Notes: generated by a model from the letters alone, not told the origin. A stretch of DNA of 64,000 nucleotides from Pseudopyrenochaeta lycopersici (GCA_003313425.1 NHZP01000008.1:992001-1056000); one strand, 5' to 3'. Shown: positions 33,327 to 46,306, numbered from the stretch's first letter. Numbers and translations: made by a program.

Positions 33327-35000
33327 ATGGCCTCTGGGTTGACCAGAAGAAACGCGCCCCCGCTTCTGAAGACGGTTGGCGGGAAGCCGCATGCTACTGA
33401 TCACCATCATGAGGAACCAGCTTACAAGGGAAGACCGAATGCCAATTTAAAATCAAAAGGGAGAAATGAGAAAGAAAAAGAGGAGAAGTTCATCAACGCT
33501 GAACCTATGTCGTCCGACGAAGAATTGCAACGTCCTCCACCCCGACCATCCTCATCGTCGAGGCACAATCGACCGGCTCCTCCGACCGACTCAGACGCCG
33601 AGTTGAAACAACCGCGGAAGGGTTCTAGTAAGAAGACACCAACGATTCGAGCTCCCGCCAAAGGACTATATCTGAATGGCAAAGCTGACAAAGCGAAGAG
33701 GGGCATCGAGGACAACAAGGAGAATGCGAAATCAAGACAGTCTGCGATTGAAGTACCCAAAGGAAAGACATGGGACTTCGACGACGAGTTAGGCAACCCG
33801 CCGCCGCCGAAGAAGCAGAAGACGCAATACGGGGCAAAAGGAAGTGGAGCTCCTGCCCTCACGAATATTCATCTGCTACCGGCGAAGAAGTCCGGTCTCG
33901 GACCGTCGCAGAGCCCGCGGCGAGCCAAAGGGAAGATTAGCTATACACGGAAAAACCGGGCAGAATCACAAGAGCAAGATAGCGTGTCGGATGCGTCTAT
34001 GATGAGCATGGAAGAGTTTGAAGATATAGCCAAGTCAACCGCAGCGAAGGTCGAAGATCCAGAATTGCGAACGGTCAAACTTAAACCCAAAACCTCCAGG
34101 GCTGATGGCGGGAGCTCCAAGCCTACTATAATGGAGGATACCGAATTGAACAACATGCTCAATGAACCAATAAAACCTGCTCGTCTTCTCCACCAACTCG
34201 GCGAATGGGTGCAAGACCAGGCGCCCCAATCCTCGCAGCCCGAGTCCAGTGCTCCTGAACAAGACCTCGATAATATCGACGACTACATAGATCAGCTTCC
34301 TCAAGAGGAGGAAGAGGGTACACGGTGCGCGTTATGTAAAGAAACAGTGCAGTTGGAAGACTACTGGGAATTCTGGAAAGGTAAGGGTAAAACCATCAAG
34401 AATCACACAGCTTTCTGCCATATGCACAGGAAGAAGTCTGCGCAGGCAGACTATGATGAAGAAGGTTATCCAACAATCGACTGGGACGCACTTCCCAAGC
34501 GAATACAAATGCATAGAATGGAGCTGTTTCAAGTGCTTAACAATGATCGGCCTAGCGAACACAGAGACCGCTACGAGCCCATAGCATTGACAGGGAAAGC
34601 AGCAGCAGTGCCCTCGAGAAGAAAAGACCTGTCCGAGGACATGCAGAGAGAGCTTGACTCATATGCTCTTGACGACCAAGCCACATATCCCGGCTATTAT
34701 GGCCCTTATGGCAGGCGAGCGATAACCGAGAACGTAATGAAGGTGCTGAAGAACGAGATCAAGAACTGCAAGGACCCAGTCGTGCAGGCATCTGGCCCCG
34801 CAGCCTTCATCCAGGCGGTCCTTGTCCCTGAGATGGCCATCCTGCTTATCATGGAGGACTGCAAGGCTGACCGAGAAGAAGCGGAGGAGATCAGAGAAAA
34901 AACGTACGACATGGGCATCCTGCTAAATGAGGAAATCGAAGACGAGATTGAAGTGCTGTATGAAAGTGACGAAGATGCGAATGATTATCATCACGATTGA
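33327..35000 (+). CDS. RTC4: RTC4-domain nuclear protein
   Basis: An intronless frame of 557 residues from ATG 33327; an earlier frame start at 33258 precedes it but lacks sense. The first 350 residues are basic, low-complexity and probably disordered, with several KKxR/KRxK nuclear-localisation-type clusters. A Cys pair (TRCALCKETV) and HMHRKK near residue 345-380 may bind zinc. The C-terminal part matches the RTC4 domain: YYGPYGRRAITENVM, GPAAFIQAVLVPEMAILLIMEDC, EEAEEIREKTYDMGILLNEEIEDE. Yeast RTC4 was named from a screen for restriction of telomere capping; its molecular role is not settled. The paralog or ortholog status of this gene is inferred from the domain only. Confidence 0.85.
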   Translation: MASGLTRRNAPPLLKTVGGKPHATDHHHEEPAYKGRPNANLKSKGRNEKEKEEKFINAEPMSSDEELQRPPPRPSSSSRHNRPAPPTDSDAELKQPRKGSSKKTPTIRAPAKGLYLNGKADKAKRGIEDNKENAKSRQSAIEVPKGKTWDFDDELGNPPPPKKQKTQYGAKGSGAPALTNIHLLPAKKSGLGPSQSPRRAKGKISYTRKNRAESQEQDSVSDASMMSMEEFEDIAKSTAAKVEDPELRTVKLKPKTSRADGGSSKPTIMEDTELNNMLNEPIKPARLLHQLGEWVQDQAPQSSQPESSAPEQDLDNIDDYIDQLPQEEEEGTRCALCKETVQLEDYWEFWKGKGKTIKNHTAFCHMHRKKSAQADYDEEGYPTIDWDALPKRIQMHRMELFQVLNNDRPSEHRDRYEPIALTGKAAAVPSRRKDLSEDMQRELDSYALDDQATYPGYYGPYGRRAITENVMKVLKNEIKNCKDPVVQASGPAAFIQAVLVPEMAILLIMEDCKADREEAEEIREKTYDMGILLNEEIEDEIEVLYESDEDANDYHHD

Positions 35001-35520
35001 CGAATAGTGGAGGGCTTCGGCCAGGTCAGCGTTTATACTTCCCGCGCCACTCTTGATCTACTTCATCAGTCCATTACTTCAGTTTCGATACCCTACTATC
35101 ATCTTTACACTATCATCTTTGCAATTGCATCTTTACATCGCCTGTCTTGAATTGATCCATTCTTGATCTTGAAGCCAAATGCTCATACATGTGGTTTCAA
35201 TTCAGAGACGTGCTGCGCGACTTGCGTTCAGGGGTAAGAGATGGGATGGTCATGCAAGATGTCAACGTATGGGGAGTAGCGAACAGCGAAAGACATACAA
35301 TACTTTGGGCTGTCAATGAACGTAGCGATGCATGGAGAGGTTAGTTCAGATGCACACAACGTCACGATTCCAAGCGAAGAGGTGTTATGACGTTGAATGG
35401 GTATATTCAATTCGACTCACCATACACTCGCTCGCGATACATTCCTCAGGATGCTTTTGAGTCCTTATATGCGCCTGTCGCCATACTCCAGTGTATATCA
35501 TACAGTCTCTATCTATCTTT
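35001..35520. other. Convergent 3' region
   Basis: Shared 3' flank of the RTC4-domain gene and SNU114. It includes a short imperfect repeat (ACTATCATCTTTACACTATCATCTTT around 35094-35120). No gene seen. Confidence 0.4.
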
Positions 35521-38500
35521 TTAACCATCAAGCACCCCGCTCTCCTTCAGACTTCTAAAGAGCTCCGGTTCCAGAAACTTGCTAATTGTAACATCCTCCG
35601 CAAGGCCTTTCCTTCTCCTTGTCTTGAGCACAAAGTCGCGCGCTAACTGCTGTGCAGTTGCGGGCTCGAGTGGTCGGGTGGTAATCTCTTTGTCGAGCGG
35701 GTCGCCCGGAACAATCGACCACCGGTCGAACACTAGTGAGAGGGAGACTTGGCCTTGGGTGTGAATCCTCAAATCGGTCTCAAACCCAAATGAGTCGATG
35801 ACTGGAATAAGTCCCCGAACATTGTAGAGTGGTGTACCAGCGATCGGTCCGTCTTGCAGAACATGGCCTCGTCTTCGCGCCAAGACTGTGTAAAGACTGC
35901 TCTTTGTATCCGCCGGGCCAACCATGCTACATGAGTACACCGGCTCCATGAGCCGTGGGCTCGCCATCAGGAAACTCGAATAGCATGCACGTCGGCTAGT
36001 GGGGATAATCTGACCGCCTCCTCGGAATATCGCTTCTGGCGCAAGTTCGACATCTGTAATGCGGAACTTGGTATTGCGAATAGGCTCTTCACAAAGTGGG
36101 CCTTCGCGTGTTGCCCAGCTAAAACCCTGCCTGAGAGTATCTCGTACTGTGCGAAGTGTCTTGGTATCAACCTCTGAGGGAAGTGTATCGTTCTGGAGAA
36201 TATTGGCACCCATATCGTCAGGCCCAAAAGCCCAGATATTACGCGAAGCAAGCAAATCGTAGCCATAGTTCTCCTCGAAGAACTTGCCGACCACGCGGAC
36301 AGGGTCCTTGATATTGACTTTTCCGGCTTCAATGTCCTCTGCAATACCTGGATCTAAAGGTTCAGCAATCATGGTGAGTTTGTTCTTCTTGTTTGGTGTA
36401 AGCGCGTAGCATTTGATAGCAGACATCTCGACAACCGTTTCGCAGAATCGTGTGACAGGGTCTGAGACCTTGATCTCCATGTCGGCATACAGTCGTCGCA
36501 GATCATGCAGTACACAATCCATGTACAGCTCACCAGTTCCGAGCACGACGTGCTCTCCTGACTCCTCGACCTTGGTGGTGATAAGTGGATAAGATTTGTT
36601 AATCTTACGGAGGCCATCAAGCATCTTAGGGAGTTCGGATGGGTTGATGGGCTCGACGGCGACTTTGAAAACTGACTCAAAGAAATGTCGAATGGGTCGG
36701 AAAACATAGGCATCCTCGTCATCCGGGAGCTTGGTAGCAACAATAGTCGCCGTTTTGACGATTGAATTGTCCACACCACCCAATAACACCCAGTTCCCTG
36801 CCGGTACGCCACTGACGGGAATGTTGTATCTTGATTCGGCTATCCAGGTGTCCGTTATGGTGGCAACTACCATGTCTTCCTCATCTTCAAGCGTGTAGCC
36901 TTCACCGAGCACACGCACCGATTGTGGATTCGTCGCAGTGCCACTCAAAACCCGACCCAACGCAGTGAATGATTTTGCGTCCGTGGCATTGAAGAGCTTC
37001 GTAACGTGTACCACTAAAGGCCCGTTCTGATCGCACTTCTCCATGGCTTCAGCCGTCTTCGAGTCTAAGGGTCCAGTATAGTGCCTTTGCAACAATCGCT
37101 TCGCGCCTTCGGCAGGCGATGGAACATGTTTAGTGATCATGTCAACGAAGCCAAGAGATGGTCCAAAGTACTGTTGGCATACTAGCCGCATAAGCTCCTT
37201 TGCGTCCGTTTTGTATTCCGAAGGTTTCAGTCGAATGCCCAAAGCTTCCAATGTATCCTTCAAATCATCTGAACTCTCACTGAGTGTGTGGGAGTAGAGT
37301 TTGTATACAGGCTCCAATATCCAGTGCACAAAGGAACGCTGTGAGCCTTCCTCCTGCCTCTTGCGACTAAACTTCCGGCTCCCGGGGTTGAAGAAGATGT
37401 CGCCCCAGAGTCGCATTGCAAATTTGTCGACATCTAAGCCCTTCATCGGCACGCCAAATCCTGGAAGCCTCGATGGTCCTGGGTAGAAGTCGGAATACAT
37501 CTTGGCAAATGACTGGATCGTGAAACACCATCGCATGCCGCCGCAAGCGAAAGCAACATTGCCTTTCTCAGGACTTACTCGTCTGCTCTCGCCCTTGCCC
37601 GGGATTGTGTTTTCAATGACTGTGTTGACCTCCTCGATAACGTGCTTAATCTTGAAGTAGGCGTCGCTCGGAGGTAGCTTCAACTCCAGGATTAATCGGT
37701 CCATCTTGTTGACAACAAGTGTCAGAGGTAGGTCTTCCAGCACTGCATGCTTGATAATCTGCTCTGTGTTAACCTGCACGCCCTCCACTACATCTACCAC
37801 CAGAACCACTCCGTCAACCAAACGCAAAGAGGCCGCGACCTCGTCTGCAAAATTGACGTGTCCAGGAGTGTCCAGAATGTTGAATAGATGCGATTTTAAT
37901 TTTGTGTTCTGCAGGACCAAGCTCATCGGCGCGGCCTTGATCGATAGCCCTCGTTCGCGCTCGAGCACATGAACGTCTGTGTATCGAAGCTGTTCTTCCC
38001 GCTTGCGGCCCTTTTTGTAGTCCAGTCGATCCTGAATATCGTGTGTCTCCATAACTAGCATGTCCATAAAAGTCGTCTTTCCATGATGCAAGTGTCCAGC
38101 AATCGCAATATTCCGTATCTGATCTGGAAAGTTCATCAAATCCGTCAAAAGCTCTCGCGAGTGGTGTACTGGCGGCAGGTCTGTCTCTTGAATTGTAAAC
38201 TTCTTCTGCACGATTGGCGCAATAATGGGCTGGGCCAACGATTGGGTGTCCTCCTCCTGTACCAGCACTTCGACATCCGGGCCGTATACGTCGGACGCAG
38301 AGGGGTAGTATTGCTTGTCTTCATGGAGAATTACAGCATTTGACGGGCCTTCATCCACCTCCATGAGCTGCTGGTCGTTCACCTCGGCCTCTTCCTCGTC
38401 GTCGTCGAGGACGTAGGCGTCCGCTGCCTCGCCATTGGATTGGACATCGTCGTCAGACTCAGCTTCGCCAATGAAATTTCCGAACCTATCCCAAGTCAGT

Positions 38501-38555
38501 CGCAAAATCATCCCGCATCCAAAGACAGAGCTCACTCATCATAGAGGTCATCCAT
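35521..38555 (-). CDS. SNU114: Snu114, U5 snRNP GTPase
   Basis: There are two exons, 38555-38536 and 38485-35521, with a 50-nt intron (GTGAGC...GATAG), giving 994 residues. The first exon is only 20 nt; the join reads MDDLYDEFGNFIGE, matching the conserved Snu114/EFTUD2 start. An acidic N-terminal region follows. The GTPase domain then shows GHLHHGKTTF (P-loop), RGLSIKA (switch), DTPGHVNF and NKMD. EF-2-like domains II-V follow, with RGGGQIIPTSRRACYSSF and the closing GLAEDVTISKFLE. Snu114 resembles elongation factor 2 and drives Brr2-dependent unwinding during spliceosome activation and disassembly. It diverges from the thiolase gene across 307 bp. Confidence 0.96.
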
Positions 38556-38862
38556 GGCGGCGGTACGCGTAAATGCAGCAGGCAATGATGCGCGTAAAGC
38601 TCGAAGCCATGGCAAAAGTTCCCAGCCCCGGCGGATTAGTTCTGCCTAGCGTCCGGCTCGATGGCCCAAGCGCAGGCGGTGAACCATGTCTAGCTGGCCG
38701 TCCAATGGGCAACGGCTTGCTGCAGGGACAGGCGCCTCCCATGCACGCCCTGGTCGCGAGGAACTAACATTGAAAAAGGCGTCGCCTGCGTTTGTTGGGA
38801 GGGGAGCTTTGTTCTTACTTCCTGCATTCTGTCTATTGCAAGTCACGCTCAAGATACTCAAA
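38556..38862. other. Divergent SNU114/ERG10 promoter
   Basis: A 307-bp shared promoter, with ACGCGT at 38565-38570 close to the SNU114 start. Nothing else distinctive. Confidence 0.4.
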
Positions 38863-40277
<1,415 letters not shown>

Positions 40278-41243
40278 ATTCAAAAGCGTTCAAGCAAACT
40301 GACGCATAATGATAGATAATGCATGATGATTTTTGACCAACATGCATTTCGCGCTGTCCACCGCTACTCACAAGTATTCATTCGAAAACTTTACTGGCTC
40401 CTATATATAATTTGCATTTCGTACAATCCACCGGCAAGGACAAATGTACCCGCTCATGTACTTTACTGGGAACCATCCAGAATATGAGCGAAACATGTCA
40501 GGCACAAACAAATGCGTTGGTCAAGTAGTGGTTTCATGCTGGTGGAATTGGGCTCGCTTCGCAAGCGCCAACTCAGTTATTGGCCAGCATTTAACCTCCT
40601 CCATCATAACTTCAAGCGCTCCTTGTTTCAACTATGCCACAGCGAATCACAACCTGAGGTGTCTAGAATACCTGGGCCAGGTAAGGTAATGCAACAACGG
40701 GCCGTCCAGCCTCGACCACGTAGAACCCAGGATGTGCCTGTATCCACGCACTCGTGCCTGTTTCAAGCGCCGTGGTTCCTAGTTCGGCGGCCTACCCTTT
40801 CTATTTCTCTTGAAACATTGCATGCCTGGTCAAACATTCGACCAGCCTTGCTCGGCGGTTTGCAGCCTTGCTCCACGCTTATCAGTGGCTCCTGCTAAAT
40901 GCCTTTGATAACGCTAGGTGGAAGCGAACTTGGATCGTGTTCTAGCGTAGATCAAATCTCCTCCCCATTGAAACGAAGCATGATGGGAGATGTCAACTGC
41001 CCGCCAGTCGTGTCGGTCTCGGCGAGACTCTCAATGACGTTTTTATGGGTGCTAGAGCAGGGTGTTGCGACACACACTCACTTTGTAGTCTATATAGGAG
41101 GCCGTCCCAGATGGACCGTATGATACCTGAGTACAGTACTATCCAGTACATCGTCTTCCTTTCTATTTTTACATTTTTTTTCTTCTTCATACGTCTAGTA
41201 CGTAGCCATTCATTGATTCTCTTCTTGAGAGTGCGTCTCGAAG
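40278..41243. other. Intergenic region before the GH16 gene
   Basis: Just before the GH16 start lies a T/CT-rich tract (about 41155-41190), usual for fungal promoters and leaders. Short frames here show no domain. Confidence 0.4.
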
Positions 41244-43047
41244 ATGCATTTTACCACCCTCTTTTCGGCTGCGGCCTTTTTCGAATTAAGCAGGGCGGGC
41301 TACGTTCTAAAGGATGACTACATGACCGACTTCTATGGTGGATTTAACTTCTTCACTGACAAAGATCCCACAGACGGTACGGCGAATCATTTCAGAAGAT
41401 AAGGCATATTGCTAACGACAACACAGGCTTCGTGAAGTACGTAGATCAAGCTACAGCAACGCAAACGAAACTCATCAACACCACGTCAACCAAAACGGCG
41501 CAATGGGGTGTAGACTTCCAAAACAAGACTCCCAATGGAAGACCTAGCATCCGATTAGAAAGCAAGAAGCTGTATGACAATGGATTGTTCGTTCTGGATG
41601 TTCAGCATATGCCCTTCGGCTGTGGCACTTGGCCAGCGTAAGCCTTGTTCTATTCCTTTGGAGACTTACGCAGCTGACACCTTTGTAAAGATTCTGGACG
41701 TTTGGTGCCAACTGGCCCAATCAAGGTGAAATCGACATCCTCGAAGGTGTTAACGAGAATACAAACAATGGCGTAACTCTTCATACCGGCCCGGGCTGCA
41801 AGATTGGTTCAGATGTTTCTCAATTCTCCGGATCAGTCACCACGCCAAACTGCGACGTTGCTGCTGTAGACCAAGAAAAGAATGTCGGATGCTCGATCAA
41901 AACAAAATCCCCGCAAAGCTATGGCGCCGGTCTCAACCAAATTGGCGGAGGTGTATATGCGACTGAATGGACCGCAGAGGCTATCAGCGTCTGGTTCTTC
42001 CCACGCGGTTCTGTCCCCGCAGACGTACTCGGTGCTGCTCCAGACCCTAGTGGTTGGGGTTTGCCAGTCGCGAGATTCTCTGGTGGCTGCGATATTCCCA
42101 CGATGTTCAAGCAGCATAAGATTGTATTTGACACGACGTTCTGTGGCCAGTGGGCTGGCAGCACCACATATTGGGATGGCGGGTCTTGCGCTAAGAAGGC
42201 GCCGACGTGCAACGAGTATGTTAGGGATAACCCGCAGGCATTTGCAGATGCGTACTGGACAATCAACTCATTGAAGGTATATCAGAGTAACGGACAGCCA
42301 ACTGTTCCGGGAATTTCCAAGCCTCCAGGCCAGAGCACGAAGGTCTCGGTGCCTGTTCCTATTCCTACCGGCAAGAGCACGTTGATCTCGGTCCCAATTC
42401 CTGTTCCTGTTCCTACTGGCAAGAGCACATTGATCCCAGTCCCAGTTCCCGTTCCCACCAGCAAGGGCGGCAAGTCGACTGGCAAACCAAAGCATTCTTC
42501 TGGACCTGTTCTACCTACCTCTGTGCCGGGAGCCGTTCCGCCGATCCCTACGAGCAAAGCCGTTCCAGGAGTACCTTCAAAGGTGCCAACAGTCCCGGGT
42601 GCACCGCTGCCTACCGGCAAGCCTCCTGTCACCCCAACACAAGTAGGAGTGGCCCCTACAAGGATAGCGAAACCTGTTGAAAGTCCAGAAGCAGCTCCGG
42701 GTAGCCCAGGAGGAATGGCCGACTTTCAGTGGCCACTGGATGGACCAGGGCAACCCAATGGTGAGATTGCTCTTGGTGTTCCATCACCTATCCAAAAACT
42801 CGTGGAACAATCTAGTGTTTCTGCGACATTTGAAGCACCTGCCCCTACGCCAGCAGATGCCGATCTCGAACCTCGAGCCCTGCATATTATCCCCGGCGCC
42901 GCCAATATCATCGGAGCTGCTCAGTCAAATTACCATACAGCATATCCTGTAACCCCTCCTGCTGCAAATGCAACACCAAAATTTGGACCAAAGAAGCCCC
43001 TAATAGCAAGACATGGTCGATTGCATAGGCACAGGGGAAACAAGTAG
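41244..43047 (+). CDS. Secreted GH16 glycosidase with Pro/Val-rich repeat tail
   Basis: There are three exons: 41244-41376, 41427-41637 and 41691-43047. The introns are 50 and 53 nt, and the product is 566 residues. It has a signal peptide MHFTTLFSAAAFFELSRAG. The GH16 catalytic domain spans to about residue 320, with the active-site strand GEIDILEGVN carrying the two catalytic Glu, plus FWTFGANWPNQ and the cysteine-bearing GGCDIP...FCGQW...SCAKKAPTC. This fits fungal endo-1,3(4)-beta-glucanase-type enzymes that act on wall glucans. The last 240 residues are a low-complexity linker with repeats of PVPVPTGKST (42340-42470). They end in a basic RHGRLHRHRGNK instead of a GPI signal, so the enzyme is probably released or bound ionically to the wall. 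There is no carbohydrate-binding module. Confidence 0.92.
42340..42470 (+). repeat. Degenerate tandem repeat in GH16 tail
   Basis: Two to three imperfect copies of a unit coding PVPIPTGKSTLI-type sequence. The GGCAAGAGCAC core recurs at 42370 and 42418. It is in frame, so copy changes would lengthen or shorten the linker without a frameshift. Confidence 0.7.
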
Positions 43048-43335
43048 ACTATTGGTCTAATGATGGTGGTGTGATGGCGATTTTAGTTTCGAATACCCTG
43101 ATTCTACATGTGTATACTTCTTCCTACACTCGTTATACAATACATTGCTGCTACTCCGTAAAGTAGTATTTCACAGCTCGACGTGCACCAGACTGATATG
43201 CGTGATGCATGGTTCCATCTACTTTAACAATGTGAAACCCTTACACTGAAATCAGAGCTGACAGATAGAGGAAAAATCATCTCTCTGTCCTCGAACCGCG
43301 CTGTTGCCGCCGGGGCTGAAGCTGAGAGTAAGAGC

Positions 43336-43342
43336 AAAAAAA
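43336..43342 (-). terminator. Pol III T7 terminator
   Basis: Seven consecutive T on the minus strand, two bases past the discriminator base of the tRNA-like unit. This is the standard RNA polymerase III stop signal. Confidence 0.6.
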
Positions 43343-43344
43343 TG

Positions 43345-43483
43345 TGGACACTGTGGGAATTGAACCCACGACCTTTCACAAACTCGCGTTTGATAGTGCG
43401 AAGCGAACTAATGAGCTGTTAGGTAAATTTTAATGGGGCAGGGAGGTGAAAATCTTACAATCATACCCCTAGACCAAGTGCCC
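43345..43483 (-). tRNA. tRNA-like gene with long intron and unusual D-loop; isotype uncertain
   Basis: Read leftward, a 7-bp acceptor stem (GGGCACT with AGTGTCC, one G-U pair) and a perfect T-arm (GTGGG-TTCAATT-CCCAC) frame a 139-nt unit. The internal A box (TGGTCTAGGGG) and B box (GGTTCAATTCC) match RNA polymerase III promoters, and seven T follow 2 nt downstream. The anticodon stem is best drawn as TTCAC (43450-43446) with GTGAA (43379-43375). It encloses 66 nt, so an intron of about 59 nt is implied. The D-stem would be GTCT/AGAT with an overlong 15-nt loop. The loop 5' side CTCCC suggests anticodon CCC (Gly), but position 37 would be T, which is abnormal. The outer part resembles tRNA-Pro. 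It could be a functional odd tRNA or a pseudo-tRNA. Confidence 0.55.
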
Positions 43484-44316
43484 GATGGATGTTTATGTAA
43501 TCGATGGCCGATCGGGAAATTTGTGGTGTTAGATAGTCTTGACAGTATCATTAGGTAGTTCACAGTATAAAAATGTGTCACACAGGCGAAAGAATGGAGG
43601 GAAACTTGGTGGAGAGAAAGGAGACGAAGATTCTTGACGAGGCGGGGTAGTTGTGGTCTGTCCCTTGCGATTGACCGAGTTAATCCAAGAAGCGAATTAT
43701 TCCCCAAGCTTGAAGTTCTAGCTGATATACCTCAATCAGAATATTCTCATATATATAATCTAGGGAACATCAAAACTGGTTAGAGTTCGTCTACGGATTC
43801 TGCATATTTTGTAGCATATCGAAAATTGTCCCCACCAGGCCTCTGCCGCTGGAAAACAACATATTGTGCATCATATAATAGCCAAGCTTTTGATGGATAG
43901 ACTTGTGTATCTGTCTGATTGGGAAAGCAGAAGTAAAACTTGAACGCGTTATGGCAACTTTAATCGCTATTAATCATCTCCTTCGCGCTAATCATGACAT
44001 GAGTTCCCAACAAACTACTATACCCACTTATTGTAGGCAGTAACATTCAAGTTTATTTGTCTTCAATACGTATAGCCAGCGAGACGATGTTTCCAGCTTT
44101 GTTCTCCGGAATGCGGTGGTCATGAGCAGCTATAGGTATTGCGACCCGAGCAAGATTTTTCGGCAGCGCAAGGGGAGCACTTTTCCACCAAGGTACGGCA
44201 CCCCTTCCGATACAAACAAGTTCGGGGCACGAGCAATGCCTTACATTCCTCCCTGATAGTTGATTAGCATCAGCGATCATGAACCTGATCAACGCTGTAG
44301 CAAACTGATGGCCGCC
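43484..44316. other. AT-rich intergenic region
   Basis: Between the tRNA-like unit and the Nudix gene, with several AT-rich stretches (ATATATAATC near 43750). No gene seen. Confidence 0.4.
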
Positions 44317-45102
44317 TCATTTTCTCGGCCGTCCTATCCGAATATACTGCAACTGTTCTTCAATCTTGCCTGTCTTTTTCAGACTCTCGTACAGAGCCCA
44401 AGCTACTAGTGTCTTTGCATCGCTTGCACCTTCCTTCCACAACACCTCATAATCGCAAAGTCGTACAACACTCAATTTGTCTTGCGCTTGTCCGCCCATC
44501 AATTTGGCCTTTAGATCCTCAACCTCCCTCCTGTCTAGATCCTTCTCCAAAAGTAATAACGGAACAGTATCATCCAGATTTGCTGAACTGAGATATATGG
44601 CTTTATGTAAATCCTCTTTTATTGCTTCTTTGTTGTTGTCATCAAGCGCAAGCGCCGTCATATTCATCAACTCGTCTCCTCGCACCTTAAGACTCGTTTC
44701 TTCGTAAATCTTCTTCATTATTGCTCCGATCACGTTGCCTGACTTAACATCCAACTTTCCTGCGGGAATTTCCAGGGAAGCTGAACTGCGAGAACCAATC
44801 TGTGACTTTTTCATGAGAATAACATATCGCTCGTTCCTGGAATCCTTTGGCCGCAGTATTATTAGGACGGCTACGTTTTCTCCGCGCGAAAAGACATCTC
44901 TGCCCAAATGTACTTTAATCCTTTTTAAATATGCCTCGATTTTCATGAATCTTATATTTCCGTTTGCAAAAACAGTGGCATCGCGAATATTGACGCCCTT
45001 GAATCGCCATGGATCCTTGTCAATCGCGTGCCCAGCATTTCCTAGCTTAGCCAAAGTCTTCTTTAGTGAATCCAACGGGTTTTTTAATGCTGGAAAGGCC
45101 AT
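44317..45102 (-). CDS. Nudix-fold protein with degenerate Nudix box
   Basis: An intronless frame of 261 residues. The layout follows ADP-sugar diphosphatase-type Nudix hydrolases: WRFKGVNIRDATVFANGNIRFMKIEAYLKR, GENVAVLIILRP, then SLEIPAGKLD leading into the box at residues 115-137. Where active relatives read K/R-E-x-x-E-E-x-G, this one reads KKIYEETS. The first metal-ligand Glu is Lys (131) and the closing Gly is Ser (137). EE at 134-135 remains. Both differences can arise from single G-to-A changes (GAG to AAG, GGT to AGT). The protein may be catalytically dead, or an allele on its way to decay. The rest of the frame is open and conserved-looking, with no nonsense codon. Confidence 0.75.
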   Translation of the reverse strand: MAFPALKNPLDSLKKTLAKLGNAGHAIDKDPWRFKGVNIRDATVFANGNIRFMKIEAYLKRIKVHLGRDVFSRGENVAVLIILRPKDSRNERYVILMKKSQIGSRSSASLEIPAGKLDVKSGNVIGAIMKKIYEETSLKVRGDELMNMTALALDDNNKEAIKEDLHKAIYLSSANLDDTVPLLLLEKDLDRREVEDLKAKLMGGQAQDKLSVVRLCDYEVLWKEGASDAKTLVAWALYESLKKTGKIEEQLQYIRIGRPRK

Positions 45103-46004
45103 GAGTCAATTTTCATTGATAGCGATTCCATCTCCGATTGTAACTTGTATTGCAGGCTTCGAGGCTGACGGCGCGAATGTGAAAATTGTTCTTTTTGACC
45201 GACCGAAACAACACAAGACCGAAGAAACGAGGCCTAAAGCGAGGAAATGGCGATAGATTTTTGCTTTGTTAGTCGTGCCGAAGGTGCTTTATATAGAATG
45301 TCAGTTTCTGGGTCGCGATCAGAAGGTAGTTCAGCTCGTTGCTGATGAGAAACCCGGGCGCAGATGCTCAAGGCGCTTGGGTTGTCTCATGGGTCGGAAA
45401 CACGGCCTCGGCTGAACCAGCCAAACACAGCATCTTTGACTTCGAAAAACAGGGTACTTTCCTGCTCTTGCACACTAGCAACATTTTGACGATTTACAGG
45501 AGTTTACACATCTTGATTGGCCCTGAGTTCTATGGGTCTTCTCGCCAGGCTAGGTTTCGTGCACACATTATGATACTGCGAGGCCGAGGGCGAATGGTAC
45601 AAGGATCGCTCCACGGCTTTGTCATTTGGGGACGTCTTCACCGTCTGTAAGTAGCCGCAGGCATATCGAGAATCGTGTGATGATCCCGTTTCTCTCTCAT
45701 TCTCATTGCTGATTCGACCCAACTTTTTGATTTGATGAGGTTGTCAAAGCAGATGAGTTGGACTGCAGAGGATAAGGAGAGGATCTGTAAGAAGAAATAG
45801 AAAGGCGAGGTTTATATGATAGATTCTAGGATTCTCCTACACAAGGCTTCGATGTCTTCAGACGGCATTACAAAATCTCACGTGGCGTGGGAGCTTCCTC
45901 TTTCCAGCCTCGTTGTTGCTGGTCCCGAAATTCTCCCGCGCACGGGCCATGTCTGCCTAGCTAAGCGAACATGTGATCTTGCGCACGCGCCTCCACCCTC
46001 TGCA

Positions 46005-46012
46005 TATATAAA
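46005..46012 (+). promoter_or_regulatory. TATA box (TATATAAA) with CT-rich start region
   Basis: TATATAAA is followed by a pyrimidine-rich run (CCCTCTGTCCCTCCTCC) and a CACTTTCCCACCCACCCCC leader-like stretch. This looks like a core promoter for a rightward transcript, whose product could include the exon at 46307. Confidence 0.45.
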
Positions 46013-46306
46013 CCCTCTGTCCCTCCTCCTTTGAAAATCATACTTGTACGCACTTTCCCACCCACCCCCTACATTTTGTGCAGTTCGCTAACAATTGACA
46101 GACCTTCTTGCGATCTCCGAGCTCAAAGATTCGGTTGATCTAATAGTCTCGTCTCCATTGCACAGCGGGGTACAGGATTATTATGAATCTCCTTCGGGGG
46201 CTTCAGCGGGGCAATTTTTGCTGGTCTGCACGAACGTGCTTTTACCTTTTTCATCGATTCCATCTGCCTTGCGCAATGGATTGAGGAAGAAGAGGGACCC
46301 TAGATC

